From: Pseudogulbenkiania subflava DSM 22618
GTDB lineage: Bacteria; Pseudomonadota; Gammaproteobacteria; Burkholderiales; Chromobacteriaceae
NCBI RefSeq assembly: GCF_900177275.1
Contig: NZ_FXAG01000002.1
Location: forward strand, 272,339 to 336,338
Direction of reading: 5' to 3'
Length of the DNA stretch: 64,000 nucleotides
In this document: positions 32,981-42,407 of the stretch, piece after piece
Layout of the letters: every line of letters begins with the position of its first letter
Position numbering within the stretch: position 1 is the first letter of the stretch
Notes under the pieces: generated by a model
The model's input: only the letters and a program-made list of their open reading frames with translations
Told to the model about the DNA's origin: nothing
Databases searched by the model: none
Translations under genes and position numbers: made by a program

Positions 32981-33367
32981 ATGCCGGTGTATATCGTCAG
33001 ATTGGGTAGCGAGCGGCAGCAGGACGAAGGGTTGCGCATCGGCACGGTGCGGCGCCCGCCGCGCGGCGTGCCGAAGAGCGAGTTCGCCACGCAGAACTGG
33101 TACGACGTGTGGTACCCGAACCTGGCGCCCAGCGCAGAAACGGTGAAGCTGGCGCAGCAGGCCAAGACGGACCGCGACTGGGCGGCCTTCATCAAGCAGT
33201 ACCGTGCCGAGATGGCGACGCCGGAGAACAGCCGCACGCTCGATCTCCTGGCGGCGCTGTCGCACCACAGCAGCTTTTCCGTCGGCTGCTACTGCGCCGA
33301 GGAGGCGCATTGCCACCGCTCGGTGCTGCGCCTCTTGCTTGCCGAACGCGGTGCCGACGTGCGCTGA
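32981..33367 (+). CDS. DUF488-family protein
   Basis: A 128-residue protein with the DUF488 signature: RPPRGVPKSEFATQNWYDVWYPNLAPS in the first half (shown in part: FATQNWYDVWYPNLAPS) and SVGCYCAEEAHCHRSVLRLLL near residue 100, a Cys/His cluster. Biochemical function is unknown. The ribosome site GGGAGGAT precedes the ATG. Confidence 0.88.
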   Translation: MPVYIVRLGSERQQDEGLRIGTVRRPPRGVPKSEFATQNWYDVWYPNLAPSAETVKLAQQAKTDRDWAAFIKQYRAEMATPENSRTLDLLAALSHHSSFSVGCYCAEEAHCHRSVLRLLLAERGADVR

Positions 33368-33375
33368 CGCGCACA

Positions 33376-33387
33376 GGTTGGCCGAAG
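33376..33387 (+). repeat. GGTTGGCCGAAG word between the DUF488 and GlpM genes
   Basis: Exact intergenic copy, single orientation, 9 bases after the DUF488 stop. Confidence 0.75.
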
Positions 33388-33468
33388 ACGGTGCGTAGGC
33401 CGCGGGCCGGCGCTTGCCGGATGGCGCGCCCTGGGCCACCATCACGGGTTTTCTTCGTGGAGTGGCCG

Positions 33469-33807
33469 ATGGCCCTGTTTCTCAAAGCCCTGCTGGGCTC
33501 GGCGGCGGTGCTGCTGATCGCGGTGCTGTCGAAGAGCAAGCACTACTTCATTGCCGGGCTGGTGCCGCTGTTTCCCACCTTTGCCCTGATCGCGCATTAC
33601 CTGGTCGGCACCGAGCGCTCGGTGGCCGAGCTCAAGACCACCATCGTGTTCGGCATGTGGTCGCTGATTCCCTACTTCGTCTATCTGGCGGCCGTGTACC
33701 TGCTGGCCGACCGCCTGCGCCTGGGCTGGGCCCTGTTCGTGGCGGCCCTGTGCTGGGCCGTGGCGGCGTGGGGGCTGGTGCTGGCTTGGGGACGCTGGCA
33801 CGGCTAA
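33469..33807 (+). CDS. glpM: GlpM-family small membrane protein
   Basis: A 112-residue protein with three to four hydrophobic segments of the GlpM family: KALLGSAAVLLIAVLSKSKHYFIAGLVPLFPTFALIAHY (shown in part: SKSKHYFIAGLVPLFPTFAL) in the first half. GlpM was linked to alginate production in Pseudomonas, but its biochemical role is unclear. The start at 33469 is chosen by family length. Confidence 0.88.
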   Translation: MALFLKALLGSAAVLLIAVLSKSKHYFIAGLVPLFPTFALIAHYLVGTERSVAELKTTIVFGMWSLIPYFVYLAAVYLLADRLRLGWALFVAALCWAVAAWGLVLAWGRWHG

Positions 33808-33832
33808 CCCTCCGCGGGACCGGGCCACAGCT

Positions 33833-34729
33833 TCACGCCGAGGGCGGCAGCTCCGTCAGATAGCTGGCGATTTCCTCTTCGATCCAGGTGCTGAAATCCT
33901 GTTGCTTGGTGTGCGAGCTCTCGCGTTGCGGCCATACCAGCCAGTGCGGGTAAGGGTAGGGCACGCGGATATCGGTCAACTGCACCAAGTCCCCGCGCTG
34001 CAGGGCGCCATGCACCAGGCTGCGCCGCTCCAGCGCGACCCCCATACCGAGGCGTACCGCCTCCAGCACCAGGTTGGAGTCGTTGATCCACAGCGCGTGG
34101 TTGCCCGGTTCGGCCACCCCGGCGGCATTGCACCAGGGTAGCCACGATTCCACGGTGCGGACGATGGGACCGGAGACGACCTCCTGCGCCGTTTGTGGCA
34201 GGCGGCCGCCGTTGAAGGCGGGGGAGGCCACCGCCACCAGCTCGTCGTCGAACAGCCTTTTCTGCGCCAGCCCTTCCCAGCCGCCCTGGCCCATGCGCAC
34301 GCCGATGTCCACCAGCCCCTGGCGCAGGTCCTGGATGTCGAGGCTGGCGCGCAGGCTGACGCGGTAACGCGGGTGGCGGGCGTAGAAGCGGGGCAGGCGC
34401 GGCAGCAGCCAGTGCAGCCCGAATGAGGGCAGTACCGCCACCACCACCTCGTCCACGCGCGGCCGGGCGCGCACCAGCCGTGTGGCCTCGGTGATTTCCC
34501 CCAGCCCGATGCGAATCTGCAGAGCGTAGAGCCGACCGTCCTCGCTCAGCTTGAGGCCGCGCCCCTCGCGCGTGAACAGCGCCACCCCCAGCCACTCCTC
34601 CAGCTGCTTGATCTGCTGGCTGATGGCGGAGTGGGTGACATGCAGTTCGTCCGCCGCCAGGGTGATGCTGCCGAGGCGGGACACGGCTTCGAAACTGCGC
34701 AGCGCGGGCAGGGGAGGAAGTGTGCTCAT
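33833..34729 (-). CDS. LysR-family transcriptional regulator, GcvA-like
   Basis: A 298-residue LysR regulator. The N-terminal winged helix (about 4-62) includes SITLAADELHVTHSAISQQIKQLE (shown in part: LHVTHSAISQQIKQLE), typical of the GcvA/AmpR subgroup, with LPPLPALRSFEAVSRLGS in front. The co-inducer domain has the GQGGWEGL and GMGVALERRSLV blocks. It is divergent from a DUF2917 gene and a GST, which are its likely targets. The gap contains AT-rich sequence suited to a LysR operator. Confidence 0.92.
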   Translation of the reverse strand: MSTLPPLPALRSFEAVSRLGSITLAADELHVTHSAISQQIKQLEEWLGVALFTREGRGLKLSEDGRLYALQIRIGLGEITEATRLVRARPRVDEVVVAVLPSFGLHWLLPRLPRFYARHPRYRVSLRASLDIQDLRQGLVDIGVRMGQGGWEGLAQKRLFDDELVAVASPAFNGGRLPQTAQEVVSGPIVRTVESWLPWCNAAGVAEPGNHALWINDSNLVLEAVRLGMGVALERRSLVHGALQRGDLVQLTDIRVPYPYPHWLVWPQRESSHTKQQDFSTWIEEEIASYLTELPPSA

Positions 34730-34824
34730 GTAAGTAAAACTAACATGAAAGACAAATAAATATCGATTTTTTCTGCCTCTTCTGGCGCTTATAGTGAACC
34801 CAGAACGTCAACAGGAGAGCGATC

Positions 34825-35106
34825 ATGCAACATCATCTACGTGTCGAATTGGCCAATCACGAACTCTTGGCGATCGAATTGCCGTCCGCAGTCGAGGTCC
34901 GCGCGGTGTCTGGCTACCATTGGCTGACGGTGGATGGACTGGACGTCTGTCTCGCTCCGGGAGAACGGGACACCGTTCCGGCCGGGACAATCCTGGCAGA
35001 GGGGCGGGGCCAGCTGGAGTTCTCGCCGTCCTCTGCCGTGCGGGCTCACGGCGCAGAGGACCGTGCCGCGCAGGGGACGATGCTGCTGGGCAAAGTCTGC
35101 TTCTGA
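34825..35106 (+). CDS. DUF2917-family protein
   Basis: A 93-residue protein of the DUF2917 family: small beta-rich proteins with the pattern LSGYHWLTVDGLDVCLAPGE (here VSGYHWLTVDGLDVCLAPGE) followed by LAEGRGQLEFSPSS. Function unknown. CAGGAGAG precedes the ATG. It is 14 bases upstream of the GST gene and divergent from a LysR regulator, so the pair probably forms one small regulated unit. Confidence 0.82.
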   Translation: MQHHLRVELANHELLAIELPSAVEVRAVSGYHWLTVDGLDVCLAPGERDTVPAGTILAEGRGQLEFSPSSAVRAHGAEDRAAQGTMLLGKVCF

Positions 35107-35120
35107 CAGGAGAAAACACG

Positions 35121-35735
35121 ATGCAATTGATCGGCATGCTGGATTCGCCCTATGTGCGCCGGGTGGCCGTCTCGCTGCGGCTCATGGGGGTCGGGTTCGA
35201 GCACCAGGCGGTCTCGGTGTTCCGCACCTTCGAGCAGTTTCACCGGATCAACCCGGTGGTGAAGGCCCCGACCCTGGTCTGCGACGACGGCACGGTGCTG
35301 ATGGATTCGACGCTGATTCTCGACTACGTCGAAACCTGCCTCGCCCCGGCCAAGAGCCTGATGCCGGTCGCGCCTGCCGGGCGCCAGCGTGCCTTGCGCC
35401 TGATCGGGCTGGCGCTGGCGGCGTGTGAGAAAAGCGTGCAGATCGTCTACGAGCGCCAGTTGAGGCCGGCCGAGAAGCAGCACCAGCCCTGGCTGGAGCG
35501 CGTCGAGGGCCAGGTGCTGGCGGCCTACGGCGAACTGGAGCGCGAATTCGAGCGCGCGCCGTTGGCTGCCAGTGCGGAGGGGATCGACCAGGCGGGCGTC
35601 AGCGTCGCGGTGGCGTGGCGCTTTACCCAACTGATGCTGCCGGACGTGGTCAAGGCGGCCGATTTCCCGCTACTGCAGGCGTTTGCCCAGCAGGCCGAGC
35701 AATTGCCCGCCTTCATCGACACCCCGCCGCTCTAG
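35121..35735 (+). CDS. Glutathione S-transferase family protein
   Basis: A 204-residue GST with a thioredoxin-like N-terminal domain (1-75; MLDSPYVRRVAVSLRLMGV, where Ser4-type activation is likely) and a helical C-terminal domain. NPVVKAPTLVCDDGTVLMDS near residues 43-62 contains the cis-Pro and the DS glutathione contact. CAGGAGAAAACACG precedes the start. It is probably co-transcribed with the DUF2917 gene. Confidence 0.93.
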   Translation: MQLIGMLDSPYVRRVAVSLRLMGVGFEHQAVSVFRTFEQFHRINPVVKAPTLVCDDGTVLMDSTLILDYVETCLAPAKSLMPVAPAGRQRALRLIGLALAACEKSVQIVYERQLRPAEKQHQPWLERVEGQVLAAYGELEREFERAPLAASAEGIDQAGVSVAVAWRFTQLMLPDVVKAADFPLLQAFAQQAEQLPAFIDTPPL

Positions 35736-35807
35736 TCCCGCTTCGGAAGCGGGGCGTGATGGACATTCCTCCGCCTGTCCATCTAGTCCCGGTCCCTCAT
35801 TAGAGAG

Positions 35808-35855
35808 TGAATCGCTGCGTGCCAATCGCCGATTTGCGCGAGAGATTCGCCCGCA
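35808..35855. repeat. Remnant of the MITE-like family
   Basis: GAATCGCTGCGTGCCAATC and the following AGATTCGCCCGCAG resemble the expanded inner palindrome of element A, without recognisable terminal repeats. Probably a decayed copy downstream of the TonB receptor gene. Confidence 0.45.
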
Positions 35856-35919
35856 GTCCGCCCTGGCCCAGCAAGGGGCTTCACTGGCTCATGACTCACC
35901 ATCCGCAGCGCTGCCTGGA

Positions 35920-38025
35920 TCAGAACTTCCAGCGAGCCGTGACTTCGGCCGTGCGCGGGGCGCCCGGCATGTTGTAGTCGTTGGCACCGCTGTGGGCGGA
36001 GATGTAGTACTTCTTGTCGAACACGTTCTTCAGCGTGAAGTTCACCTCCAGCGACTTGCCGCTGTAGCCGGTGCCGAGGTCGAAGCGGGTATAGCCCGGC
36101 AGCTTGACCAGGCTGTCCGGCGAGGCGTAGCGCTCGCCCTCGTAGCGCAGGCCGGCGTTGACGTTGAAGCCACCCGGCAGCTTGCGCTTGAGGAACAGGT
36201 TGGCCGAATGGCGTGGCGTCAGCGCCGGCTGGTTGCCCTGGAACGGCGTGCCGATCTTGGTCTTCTCGGTAGACTGGGTGATCTCGCCGTCGAGGTAGGC
36301 GTAGCCCGCGATCACGTCCCATAACGGGGTGATGGCGCCAGCCACCGCCAGTTCCAGCCCGCGTACGCGCTGCTCACCCACCGACAGCGCCTTGTTGCTG
36401 TCGCTCGGGTCGGCGGCCTGGATGTTGCTGCGCGTCATCTCGAACACCGAAGTGGTCAGGGTGAGGTTGTCGAACAGATCGATCTTGCTACCGACCTCGT
36501 AGTTGATGGTCTCCTCCGGCTTCAACTGGTCGCTGTTCTGCTTGAAGGTGAACGAATCGGCGATCGGCTGGAACGACTGGCTGGCCGAGGCATACAGCGA
36601 CACGCGTTCGGTCGGCTGGTACACCACGCCCAGGCGTGGGCTGATGGTGTTGTCGGTACGCGCCAGGTCCTGGTTCTTGCTGGTCTTGTCGTCACGTGTC
36701 TGCGTCAGGTGGTCATAGCGTACGCCGGCCAGCGCTTTCCAGTGCTCGCTCAGGCTCATCAGATCCTGCAGGTAGAGCGCAGCGATGTCGATGTCGGTGG
36801 CGTTGTCGTTGCCGGGTGCGGCGCTGGTGTTGATCGCCGGCAGCTCGATCAGTTGGGGATCGAACAGGTCGTAGGTGGCGGCGTTCTTGCGTGTCCACAG
36901 TTTCTCGGTCTTGTGCTGCTTGCCCACTTCCAGGCCGTACAGCAGGGAGTGCTTGGTCACGCCGAGGTCGAGATCGTGGCTCAGCTCAAACTGGTTGTAG
37001 AAGCCATGCTCGTCGCGCAGCCGCTTGGTGCGGTCGATGGTGACGGTGTTGGCGACCTCGTCGACCTTGTTGATCGTGGTGTAGTTGCGGTCCAGCGAGA
37101 AGTCGTAGGTGCGGAACACGTTGTGCAGCTTCAAGCCGCTATCGAACCGGTGGTCGAAGGTGCCGGTGAAGCTGGTGACGTCGCTCTCGTTGGCGGTCTG
37201 GTCGCGGCCGTTGGCCGAGCCGTAGTAGGTCTCGATCGGCACGTCCACCGGCTTGCCCTTGTAACCCGGCACGCCCTGGTCGGCCAGGCGCTTGTCCTGC
37301 AGGTAGTCGGCCTGCAGCAGCAGCGTGGTGTTGGGCGAGAAGTTGAACTGCACCGACGGCGCCACCGCCTCGCGTTTCAGGAAAGACTGGTTGCGGAAGC
37401 CCTCGGAATCCTCCACCGCACCGGTCAGGCGGAAACGGGCGAAGTCGTCGTCGCTGCTGGCGCCGACGTCGAACGACAGGCGCTGCTTGCCCTGGTCGTC
37501 CAGGCTGAGCGCCAGTTCGTGCACCGGCTCGGCCAGCGGCTTCTTGGTAATGCGGTTGATCAGGCCGCCCGAGCTGCCGCGCCCGTACAGCACCGAGGAC
37601 GGACCTTTCAGCACTTCCACGCGCTCGACGTTGGACAGGTCGCGGTAGTACAGCGCGTCGTCGCGCACGCCGTCGACGTACTGGTCGTTGATCGCCGAGA
37701 AGCCGCGGATGCTCACCTGGTCGCGCTGCGCGTCGCCGACGCTGAAGCTGACGCCGGGCACGTTGGCCAGCGCGTCCTGCAGCGAGCTGGCGTTCTGGTC
37801 CTTCAGCACCGCCGCCGGTACCACGTTGACGGTCTGCGGCACGTCCTTGAGCGGGGCGGCGATCTTGGTAGCACTGGTCGAACTGGCGCGGCTGTAGCTG
37901 GTGGCCGGATCGGCGTCCTGGCTGGCTTCCACGCGCACGGTGGGCAATTCGGTATCGGCCAGCGCCGGCAGAGCGCCGAAGGTGCCGATCAGGGAAATGA
38001 GGGTGGATAGCGTCTTCTGCTTCAT
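35920..38025 (-). CDS. TonB-dependent siderophore receptor
   Basis: A 701-residue outer-membrane receptor with a signal peptide ending near residue 23 (ALADTE). The plug domain (about 50-160) includes KDVPQTVNVVPAAVLKDQN and VSIRGFSAINDQYVDGVRDD. The 22-strand barrel ends with VTARWKF, the C-terminal Phe needed for assembly. The plug and the RVEVLKGPSSVLYGRGSSGG block match the catecholate/hydroxamate receptor group (FhuE/FepA-like TIGR01783 type). A Fur box lies upstream, so iron starvation should induce it. The ligand cannot be named. Confidence 0.93.
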   Translation of the reverse strand: MKQKTLSTLISLIGTFGALPALADTELPTVRVEASQDADPATSYSRASSTSATKIAAPLKDVPQTVNVVPAAVLKDQNASSLQDALANVPGVSFSVGDAQRDQVSIRGFSAINDQYVDGVRDDALYYRDLSNVERVEVLKGPSSVLYGRGSSGGLINRITKKPLAEPVHELALSLDDQGKQRLSFDVGASSDDDFARFRLTGAVEDSEGFRNQSFLKREAVAPSVQFNFSPNTTLLLQADYLQDKRLADQGVPGYKGKPVDVPIETYYGSANGRDQTANESDVTSFTGTFDHRFDSGLKLHNVFRTYDFSLDRNYTTINKVDEVANTVTIDRTKRLRDEHGFYNQFELSHDLDLGVTKHSLLYGLEVGKQHKTEKLWTRKNAATYDLFDPQLIELPAINTSAAPGNDNATDIDIAALYLQDLMSLSEHWKALAGVRYDHLTQTRDDKTSKNQDLARTDNTISPRLGVVYQPTERVSLYASASQSFQPIADSFTFKQNSDQLKPEETINYEVGSKIDLFDNLTLTTSVFEMTRSNIQAADPSDSNKALSVGEQRVRGLELAVAGAITPLWDVIAGYAYLDGEITQSTEKTKIGTPFQGNQPALTPRHSANLFLKRKLPGGFNVNAGLRYEGERYASPDSLVKLPGYTRFDLGTGYSGKSLEVNFTLKNVFDKKYYISAHSGANDYNMPGAPRTAEVTARWKF

Positions 38026-38636
38026 GATTTTGCTTTGGGTTATGGTCCGTAAACAGGGCCGGCGGGGCCGGCCGAACGATCGAACACGAGCATCCCAGAA
38101 CGTCGCGGCCTCCTCGTCGTACCGCGTCAGGCAACAGCAGGCCCTCCTCCCTGCCGAGGCGGGTGGAAACGGTGTGTTGCCTGGGGTTTGGATGCCTCGG
38201 TTGATGCAGTGCAGGAACCGAGGTTTTGAAGGAGGCGAGACGGTTATGGCGACTCAGGTTGGTGGGTCCGTTACTCAAATATATTAATGCGAATCATTAT
38301 CATTACATTTTTTTACAAAAGCAACAGGAACTTTTCGTTCGGATCGCCGACGTCGGTTTTTTCCGGCATGGCAGCCGCCGTGCCGGGTGGTCGGACGAGG
38401 AGGCTTCCATGGCCGTGGTGCTCACTGCCGATCGGTGGACATCCGGCGCAACGCTCCGGCATGGCCTGAACCGTTCGCGCACTCCTTGCTCTTGTTTTTC
38501 GTTCAGCCGGGTGTCATGCTCGCCCGATAATGACGCGGGTTCGATTATCGGCTGCTGTTTTCCCTGATGGCATCGTGCCGAAAAGGGAGGCAAGGTAAGC
38601 GAATACGGTGTCCCATACGCCGGGGGGAGGAACTCG
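38026..38636. other. Divergent TonB receptor / chemoreceptor intergenic region
   Basis: About 610 bases without a convincing gene. It contains a Fur box near 38286 and AT-rich promoter-like sequence around 38270-38335. Two open frames of 96-113 codons overlap this region, but they cross the Fur box and have no ribosome site or recognisable product. Confidence 0.5.
38286..38304. promoter_or_regulatory. Fur box of the TonB receptor gene
   Basis: AATGCGAATCATTATCATT, read on the minus strand as AATGATAATGATTCGCATT, matches the 19-base Fur consensus at most positions and sits in the AT-rich promoter region of the receptor. Confidence 0.75.
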
Positions 38637-40298
38637 ATGACAATAAGAACACGCTTGATCGTGCTGCTGCTGACCGCCTTGCTGGGCTTGGCGCTGGTCG
38701 CGGTTTTCGGCTACCGCGGCATGCTGTCCTCCGGGGCCTCGATGGCCGAAGTGGGCGAACAGCGCATGCCGGCAGTGATCGCGCTCTTGGATGCGCGCTC
38801 CAACTTCAACCGCACCCTGTTGCGCAATCTGCAGGTGTCGGTGCGGGCCACCGACAATTCGCTGGAGTCGCGCAAGCTGTTTGCCGACACCTTCAAGGGC
38901 AAGCAGCAGGCGCGCCAGTTGTTCGACGACGCGCTCAAACGTTACGCCGCCTTCCCGCGCAGCGAGGAAGAGAACAAGCTGTGGCACCAGTTCGGTCCGC
39001 TGCTGCAGGAGTGGCAGCGTACCGACAAATCGCAGGACGAGCTGCTCGACAAGCTCGCCAAGGGCGTGACGCCGGAAGAGCAGTACGCCGTCTTCCGCGA
39101 ATTCTACGCCAACGCCCAGGTGCAGCTGCCGGTGGTGGAGGGCATGGACGAGCTCTTGCGCAAGATGGTGGCGGTCAACGACCGCCTGGCCCAGACCAGC
39201 GTGGAGCAGGCCAATGCCAGCTCGCGCCAGAGCCTGCACTGGATGATCGCGGTCAATGTGTTCGCGCTGCTGTTGTTGCTGGTGAACGGCACCTCGGTGC
39301 TGGCGGCGGTATTGCGCCCGCTCAACCGGGCACGCCGCACCGTGCTCGCCATCGCCGAGAGCAACGATTTCACCCAGCGTATCGACGTCAAGAACAAGGA
39401 CGAGGTCGGGCAGATGGTCAGTGCCCTCAATAACCTGATCGGCCGGGTGCAGGAGTCGTTCCGCGAGATCCAGCAGAGCCAGGCCGACATCCGCCTCGCG
39501 GTGAGCGGCCTGTCGGCGGCGTCGGAACAGCTCGCGGCCAGCTCGGCGCAGCAGAACAGCTCGACCGGGGCGATTGCCGGATCGGTGCAGGAGATGACCG
39601 GCAACATCCACGGCGTGGCCGAACACGCCGACGCGGCGATGCAGCTGTCGCTGGAGGCCGGTGAGGTGTCGCGCCAGGGCTGCCAGGTGATCGCCCAGAC
39701 CACCGACGGCATGGCCAGCATCGCCGACAGCGTCACCGCGGCCTCGAAGGTGATCGAGCAGCTGGGGCAGGAGTCGCGCCAGATCAGCAGCGTGGTGCAG
39801 GTGATCCGCGACATTGCCGACCAGACCAATCTGCTGGCGCTGAACGCGGCCATCGAGGCGGCGCGCGCCGGCGAAACCGGCCGCGGCTTTGCCGTGGTGG
39901 CGGACGAGGTGCGCAAACTGGCCGAACGCACCGCCAAGTCCACTTCCGATATCGGGGTGATGGTGACGGCGATCCAGAACGCCGCTAACGGCGCGGTCGA
40001 GGAGATGCGCCAGGTGGTGGAGCAGGTGGGCGAAGGGCGCGCCCTTGCCAGCGGTGCCGGTCAGCATATCGCCGAGATCGAGGGGCAGGCGCAGCGCGTG
40101 GCCGACGCGGTGGCCGACATCACCCGCATCCTCAAGGTGCAGGGCGAGGCGAGCGAGGCCATCGTCCATCACGTGCGTACCATCTCGGATATGGCGGAGC
40201 AGAACCACGCCACCTCCAACGAGACCGCCGACAACGCACGCCGGCTCGACCAGCTGGCGGCACGCGTCGGCGAGACATTGCAACGCTACAAGGTGTAG
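38637..40298 (+). CDS. Methyl-accepting chemotaxis protein
   Basis: A 553-residue chemoreceptor. TM1 at residues 8-28, a periplasmic four-helix-type ligand domain to about 195, TM2 near 204-226, HAMP to about 280, then a cytoplasmic signalling coiled coil. The conserved hairpin tip [19 protein letters not shown] lies near residue 395, followed by [18 protein letters not shown]. There is no C-terminal CheR/CheB pentapeptide. The ligand is unknown. GGGGGGAGGAACTCG before the ATG is a strong ribosome site. A terminator with one GGTTGGCCGAAG word follows. Confidence 0.95.
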   Translation: MTIRTRLIVLLLTALLGLALVAVFGYRGMLSSGASMAEVGEQRMPAVIALLDARSNFNRTLLRNLQVSVRATDNSLESRKLFADTFKGKQQARQLFDDALKRYAAFPRSEEENKLWHQFGPLLQEWQRTDKSQDELLDKLAKGVTPEEQYAVFREFYANAQVQLPVVEGMDELLRKMVAVNDRLAQTSVEQANASSRQSLHWMIAVNVFALLLLLVNGTSVLAAVLRPLNRARRTVLAIAESNDFTQRIDVKNKDEVGQMVSALNNLIGRVQESFREIQQSQADIRLAVSGLSAASEQLAASSAQQNSSTGAIAGSVQEMTGNIHGVAEHADAAMQLSLEAGEVSRQGCQVIAQTTDGMASIADSVTAASKVIEQLGQESRQISSVVQVIRDIADQTNLLALNAAIEAARAGETGRGFAVVADEVRKLAERTAKSTSDIGVMVTAIQNAANGAVEEMRQVVEQVGEGRALASGAGQHIAEIEGQAQRVADAVADITRILKVQGEASEAIVHHVRTISDMAEQNHATSNETADNARRLDQLAARVGETLQRYKV

Positions 40299-40312
40299 CG
40301 TGGCACCTGTCA

Positions 40313-40324
40313 GGTTGGCCGAAG
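40313..40324 (+). repeat. GGTTGGCCGAAG word next to the chemoreceptor terminator
   Basis: Exact intergenic copy, two bases before the terminator stem. Confidence 0.75.
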
Positions 40325-40325
40325 C

Positions 40326-40357
40326 AAAAAGCCGGAGCGTTCTGCTCCGGCTTTTTT
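40326..40357 (+). terminator. Rho-independent terminator after the chemoreceptor gene
   Basis: AAAAAGCCGGAGC, loop GTTCT, GCTCCGGCTTTTTT. A 13-base stem with a T-run; it can also serve the convergent DUF2721 gene. Confidence 0.92.
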
Positions 40358-40413
40358 GCGCCCATCATTCGCTATGCGGGCCGGGGGCGCTTACCCTACG
40401 TCATCTCTTCGGC

Positions 40414-40824
40414 TCAGACCCGGCCGTGCTTCTCTTCCAGGTCCGACAGCAGGATATTCAATGCGTCGGACGACTTCCTCAGCTCGACCAGAGATAGCGC
40501 CAGCGACGCCATCATCAGCAGCAGGCTGACTCCGAACGTGTACTGCGCGCTGATCGCCATCTGCACGTAGATCTGCAGCATGGTGACCACGCACAGGAAC
40601 AGGCTGCCCACGCCGAGAAACTGCATCCACTTGATCAGGTTGATGCGGCTGCGCAGGTTGCCGATCTGCTGGATGATCTTGTCCTCGGGGTTGTCCTGGT
40701 AGTCGTTGAACAAGTGACGGATGATGCTGGCCAGGCCGAGAAAGCGGTTGGTGTAGGCCAGCAGCAGCAGCGAGATGGCCGGGAACAGCAGGGCCGGGGT
40801 GGTCAGCGACAACGGGGTGTTCAT
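40414..40824 (-). CDS. DUF2721-family membrane protein of the Anbu operon
   Basis: A 136-residue protein with three hydrophobic segments: residues 5-28, about 62-85, and 92-112. It ends in a charged coiled tail (LLSDLEEKHGRV). It matches the DUF2721 family, whose function is unknown. Its ATG overlaps the stop of the Anbu gene (ATGA), so it is the last cistron of that operon. Confidence 0.82.
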   Translation of the reverse strand: MNTPLSLTTPALLFPAISLLLLAYTNRFLGLASIIRHLFNDYQDNPEDKIIQQIGNLRSRINLIKWMQFLGVGSLFLCVVTMLQIYVQMAISAQYTFGVSLLLMMASLALSLVELRKSSDALNILLSDLEEKHGRV

Positions 40825-41555
40825 GCCAGCTCCTCGCTCCACGGCGTGGCCGGCAGCGCGGCGAAGGTTTCCTTGATGCCGCGTCCCCAGGCGGCGCGCA
40901 GCTCGCGGAAGTAGCGGTCGTCCTCGCCGATGCGCAGCGGCGCGCGCGGCGTGAAATCGTCGTTGTGGTGCCACATCAGGTGGATCGGCAGCGCCACCGA
41001 CAGGTTGGAGCGCATGGTCGAGTCGAGCGAGATCAGCGCGCAGCGGATGGCTTCCTCCAGCGAGGAGCGGTAGTTCAGCACGCGATCGAGGATCGGCTTG
41101 CCGTACTTGGTCTCGCCGATCTGGAAGCAGGGCGTGTCCGCCGTCGCCTCGATGAAATTCCCCTGCGGGTAGATGTTGAACAGGCGCGGCCGCTCGCCGG
41201 CCAGCTGCCCGCCGAGCAGGAAGCTGGCTCCCAGGTCGACCTGGCCGTCGCCGCCGCCGTCGCGGGCGATGACCTCGCGCAGCGTTTGCCCCACCAGTAC
41301 CGCCGCGTCGTACAGCGAGCCGATGCGGCGCAGCGAGCCGGGCCCGTCCTGGCGGCTTTTCAGATCGAGCAGGCTGGCCACGCTCTGCGAGGTGGCGAGG
41401 TTGCCGGAGGTCATCATCACCAGCCGCAGCCGGCCGGCAATCTCGAAGGTATACATTTTCTGGAACGTGGCGATATTGTCCACGCCCGCGTTGGTGCGGG
41501 AATCGGAGGCGAAGATCAGGCCGCTCTCCAGCCGAATGGCCACACAGTACGTCAT
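40821..41555 (-). CDS. anbu: Anbu, ancestral proteasome beta-type subunit
   Basis: A 244-residue Ntn-hydrolase of the COG3484 'predicted proteasome-type protease' family. After removal of Met1, Thr2 (MTYCVAIRLESGLIFASDSRTNAG, shown in part: MTYCVAIRLESGLIFASDSR) becomes the N-terminal nucleophile. Asp and Lys partners fit SDSRTNAG and the FQKMYTFE strand. Family knowledge: Anbu forms helical or lock-washer assemblies and co-occurs with an ATP-grasp enzyme, an alpha-E protein and a transglutaminase-like protein, exactly the three genes found upstream here. The start is fixed by the Thr2 position. Confidence 0.92.
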   Translation of the reverse strand: MTYCVAIRLESGLIFASDSRTNAGVDNIATFQKMYTFEIAGRLRLVMMTSGNLATSQSVASLLDLKSRQDGPGSLRRIGSLYDAAVLVGQTLREVIARDGGGDGQVDLGASFLLGGQLAGERPRLFNIYPQGNFIEATADTPCFQIGETKYGKPILDRVLNYRSSLEEAIRCALISLDSTMRSNLSVALPIHLMWHHNDDFTPRAPLRIGEDDRYFRELRAAWGRGIKETFAALPATPWSEELA

Positions 41556-41615
41556 GGTCGGGAAATCCGTGAAGACCGGGAAGCGACCCTCGGTCGGACT
41601 TCCCGGTTGCAAGCG

Positions 41616-42407
41616 TTAATGGTTGTGTTGTTCTACCGCCGCGTGGGCGTGCATGGTTTCGCCGGCGCCGCCGCGGCGCATGCCGCGCACCGGGCAGGCG
41701 TCGAGGTAGTCGAGACCGACCGCCAGTTTAAGGTGATGGTCGCCCGGCGTACACCGGTTGCTGATGTCGAACGCCAGCCAGCCGCCGTCGGTGTAGACCT
41801 CGGCCCAGGCATGGCTGGCGGCGTGCTCGACCGTCCCGCTCAGCAGATAGCCGCTGACGTAGCGTGCCGGGTAGCCGAGGCGGCGGCAGGTGGCGATGAA
41901 CACCTGGGTGTGGTCCTGGCACACCCCGGCCCCCAAGGCCAGCGCGGCGGCGGCCGTGGTGGAGGCGTCGGTCACCCCGGCGGTGTAGGGCATCCGAGCC
42001 AGTACCGCCTCGGCCAGCGCCGTGAGGCGCGTGGCGGCCTTGCCCCCGGGCCCGGCGGCCTGGCGCGCCAGGTCATCGATCGCGGCGTCGGCGCTGGTGA
42101 GCGGGGTTGGCCGAAGAAACACCCGCGGATCGAGGCGGCAGGCATCGTCGTCCCAGCCGTCGGGGTGGGTTTCGACTACCCCTTCTGCCACCAGCTCGAT
42201 GCTGTCGTGCGGCGCTTCCAGCGTCATCAGGTGGGTGATGTTGCCGAAGGCGTCGACGCTCTGGCTGGCCGGCCCCGGCAGCGTCAGGCGCCAGCTCAGC
42301 ACCTGCTGATGGCGGCTGGAGCGCGGGGTGAGGCGCAGGTACTGGGTGCTGCGCGAGGCCGGCTCTGCGTACTGGTACAGCGTGCTGTGGCGGATGGAGA
42401 GCTTCAT
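41616..42407 (-). CDS. Transglutaminase-like protein of the Anbu operon
   Basis: A 263-residue protein with an N-terminal bacterial transglutaminase-like domain (MKLSIRHSTLYQYAEPAS) and a papain-like core. The catalytic Cys is in GAGVCQDHTQVFIA near residue 160, the His in SHAWAEVYTDGGW near 198, and the Asp in FDISNRC near 217. Family members act as peptidases or peptide-bond ligases. The start overlaps the alpha-E stop as TGATG. One GGTTGGCCGAAG word lies in the frame L-R-P-T. Confidence 0.92.
   Translation of the reverse strand: MKLSIRHSTLYQYAEPASRSTQYLRLTPRSSRHQQVLSWRLTLPGPASQSVDAFGNITHLMTLEAPHDSIELVAEGVVETHPDGWDDDACRLDPRVFLRPTPLTSADAAIDDLARQAAGPGGKAATRLTALAEAVLARMPYTAGVTDASTTAAAALALGAGVCQDHTQVFIATCRRLGYPARYVSGYLLSGTVEHAASHAWAEVYTDGGWLAFDISNRCTPGDHHLKLAVGLDYLDACPVRGMRRGGAGETMHAHAAVEQHNH
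42105..42116 (+). repeat. GGTTGGCCGAAG word inside the transglutaminase-like gene
   Basis: Exact copy; the coding strand reads it as L-R-P-T, a third reading frame compared with R-L-A-E and S-A-N. Confidence 0.75.

Noticed and set aside
38226..38593. Small genes in the TonB receptor / chemoreceptor gap
   Set aside because: Frames on both strands cross the Fur box, have no ribosome site and encode no recognisable domain.
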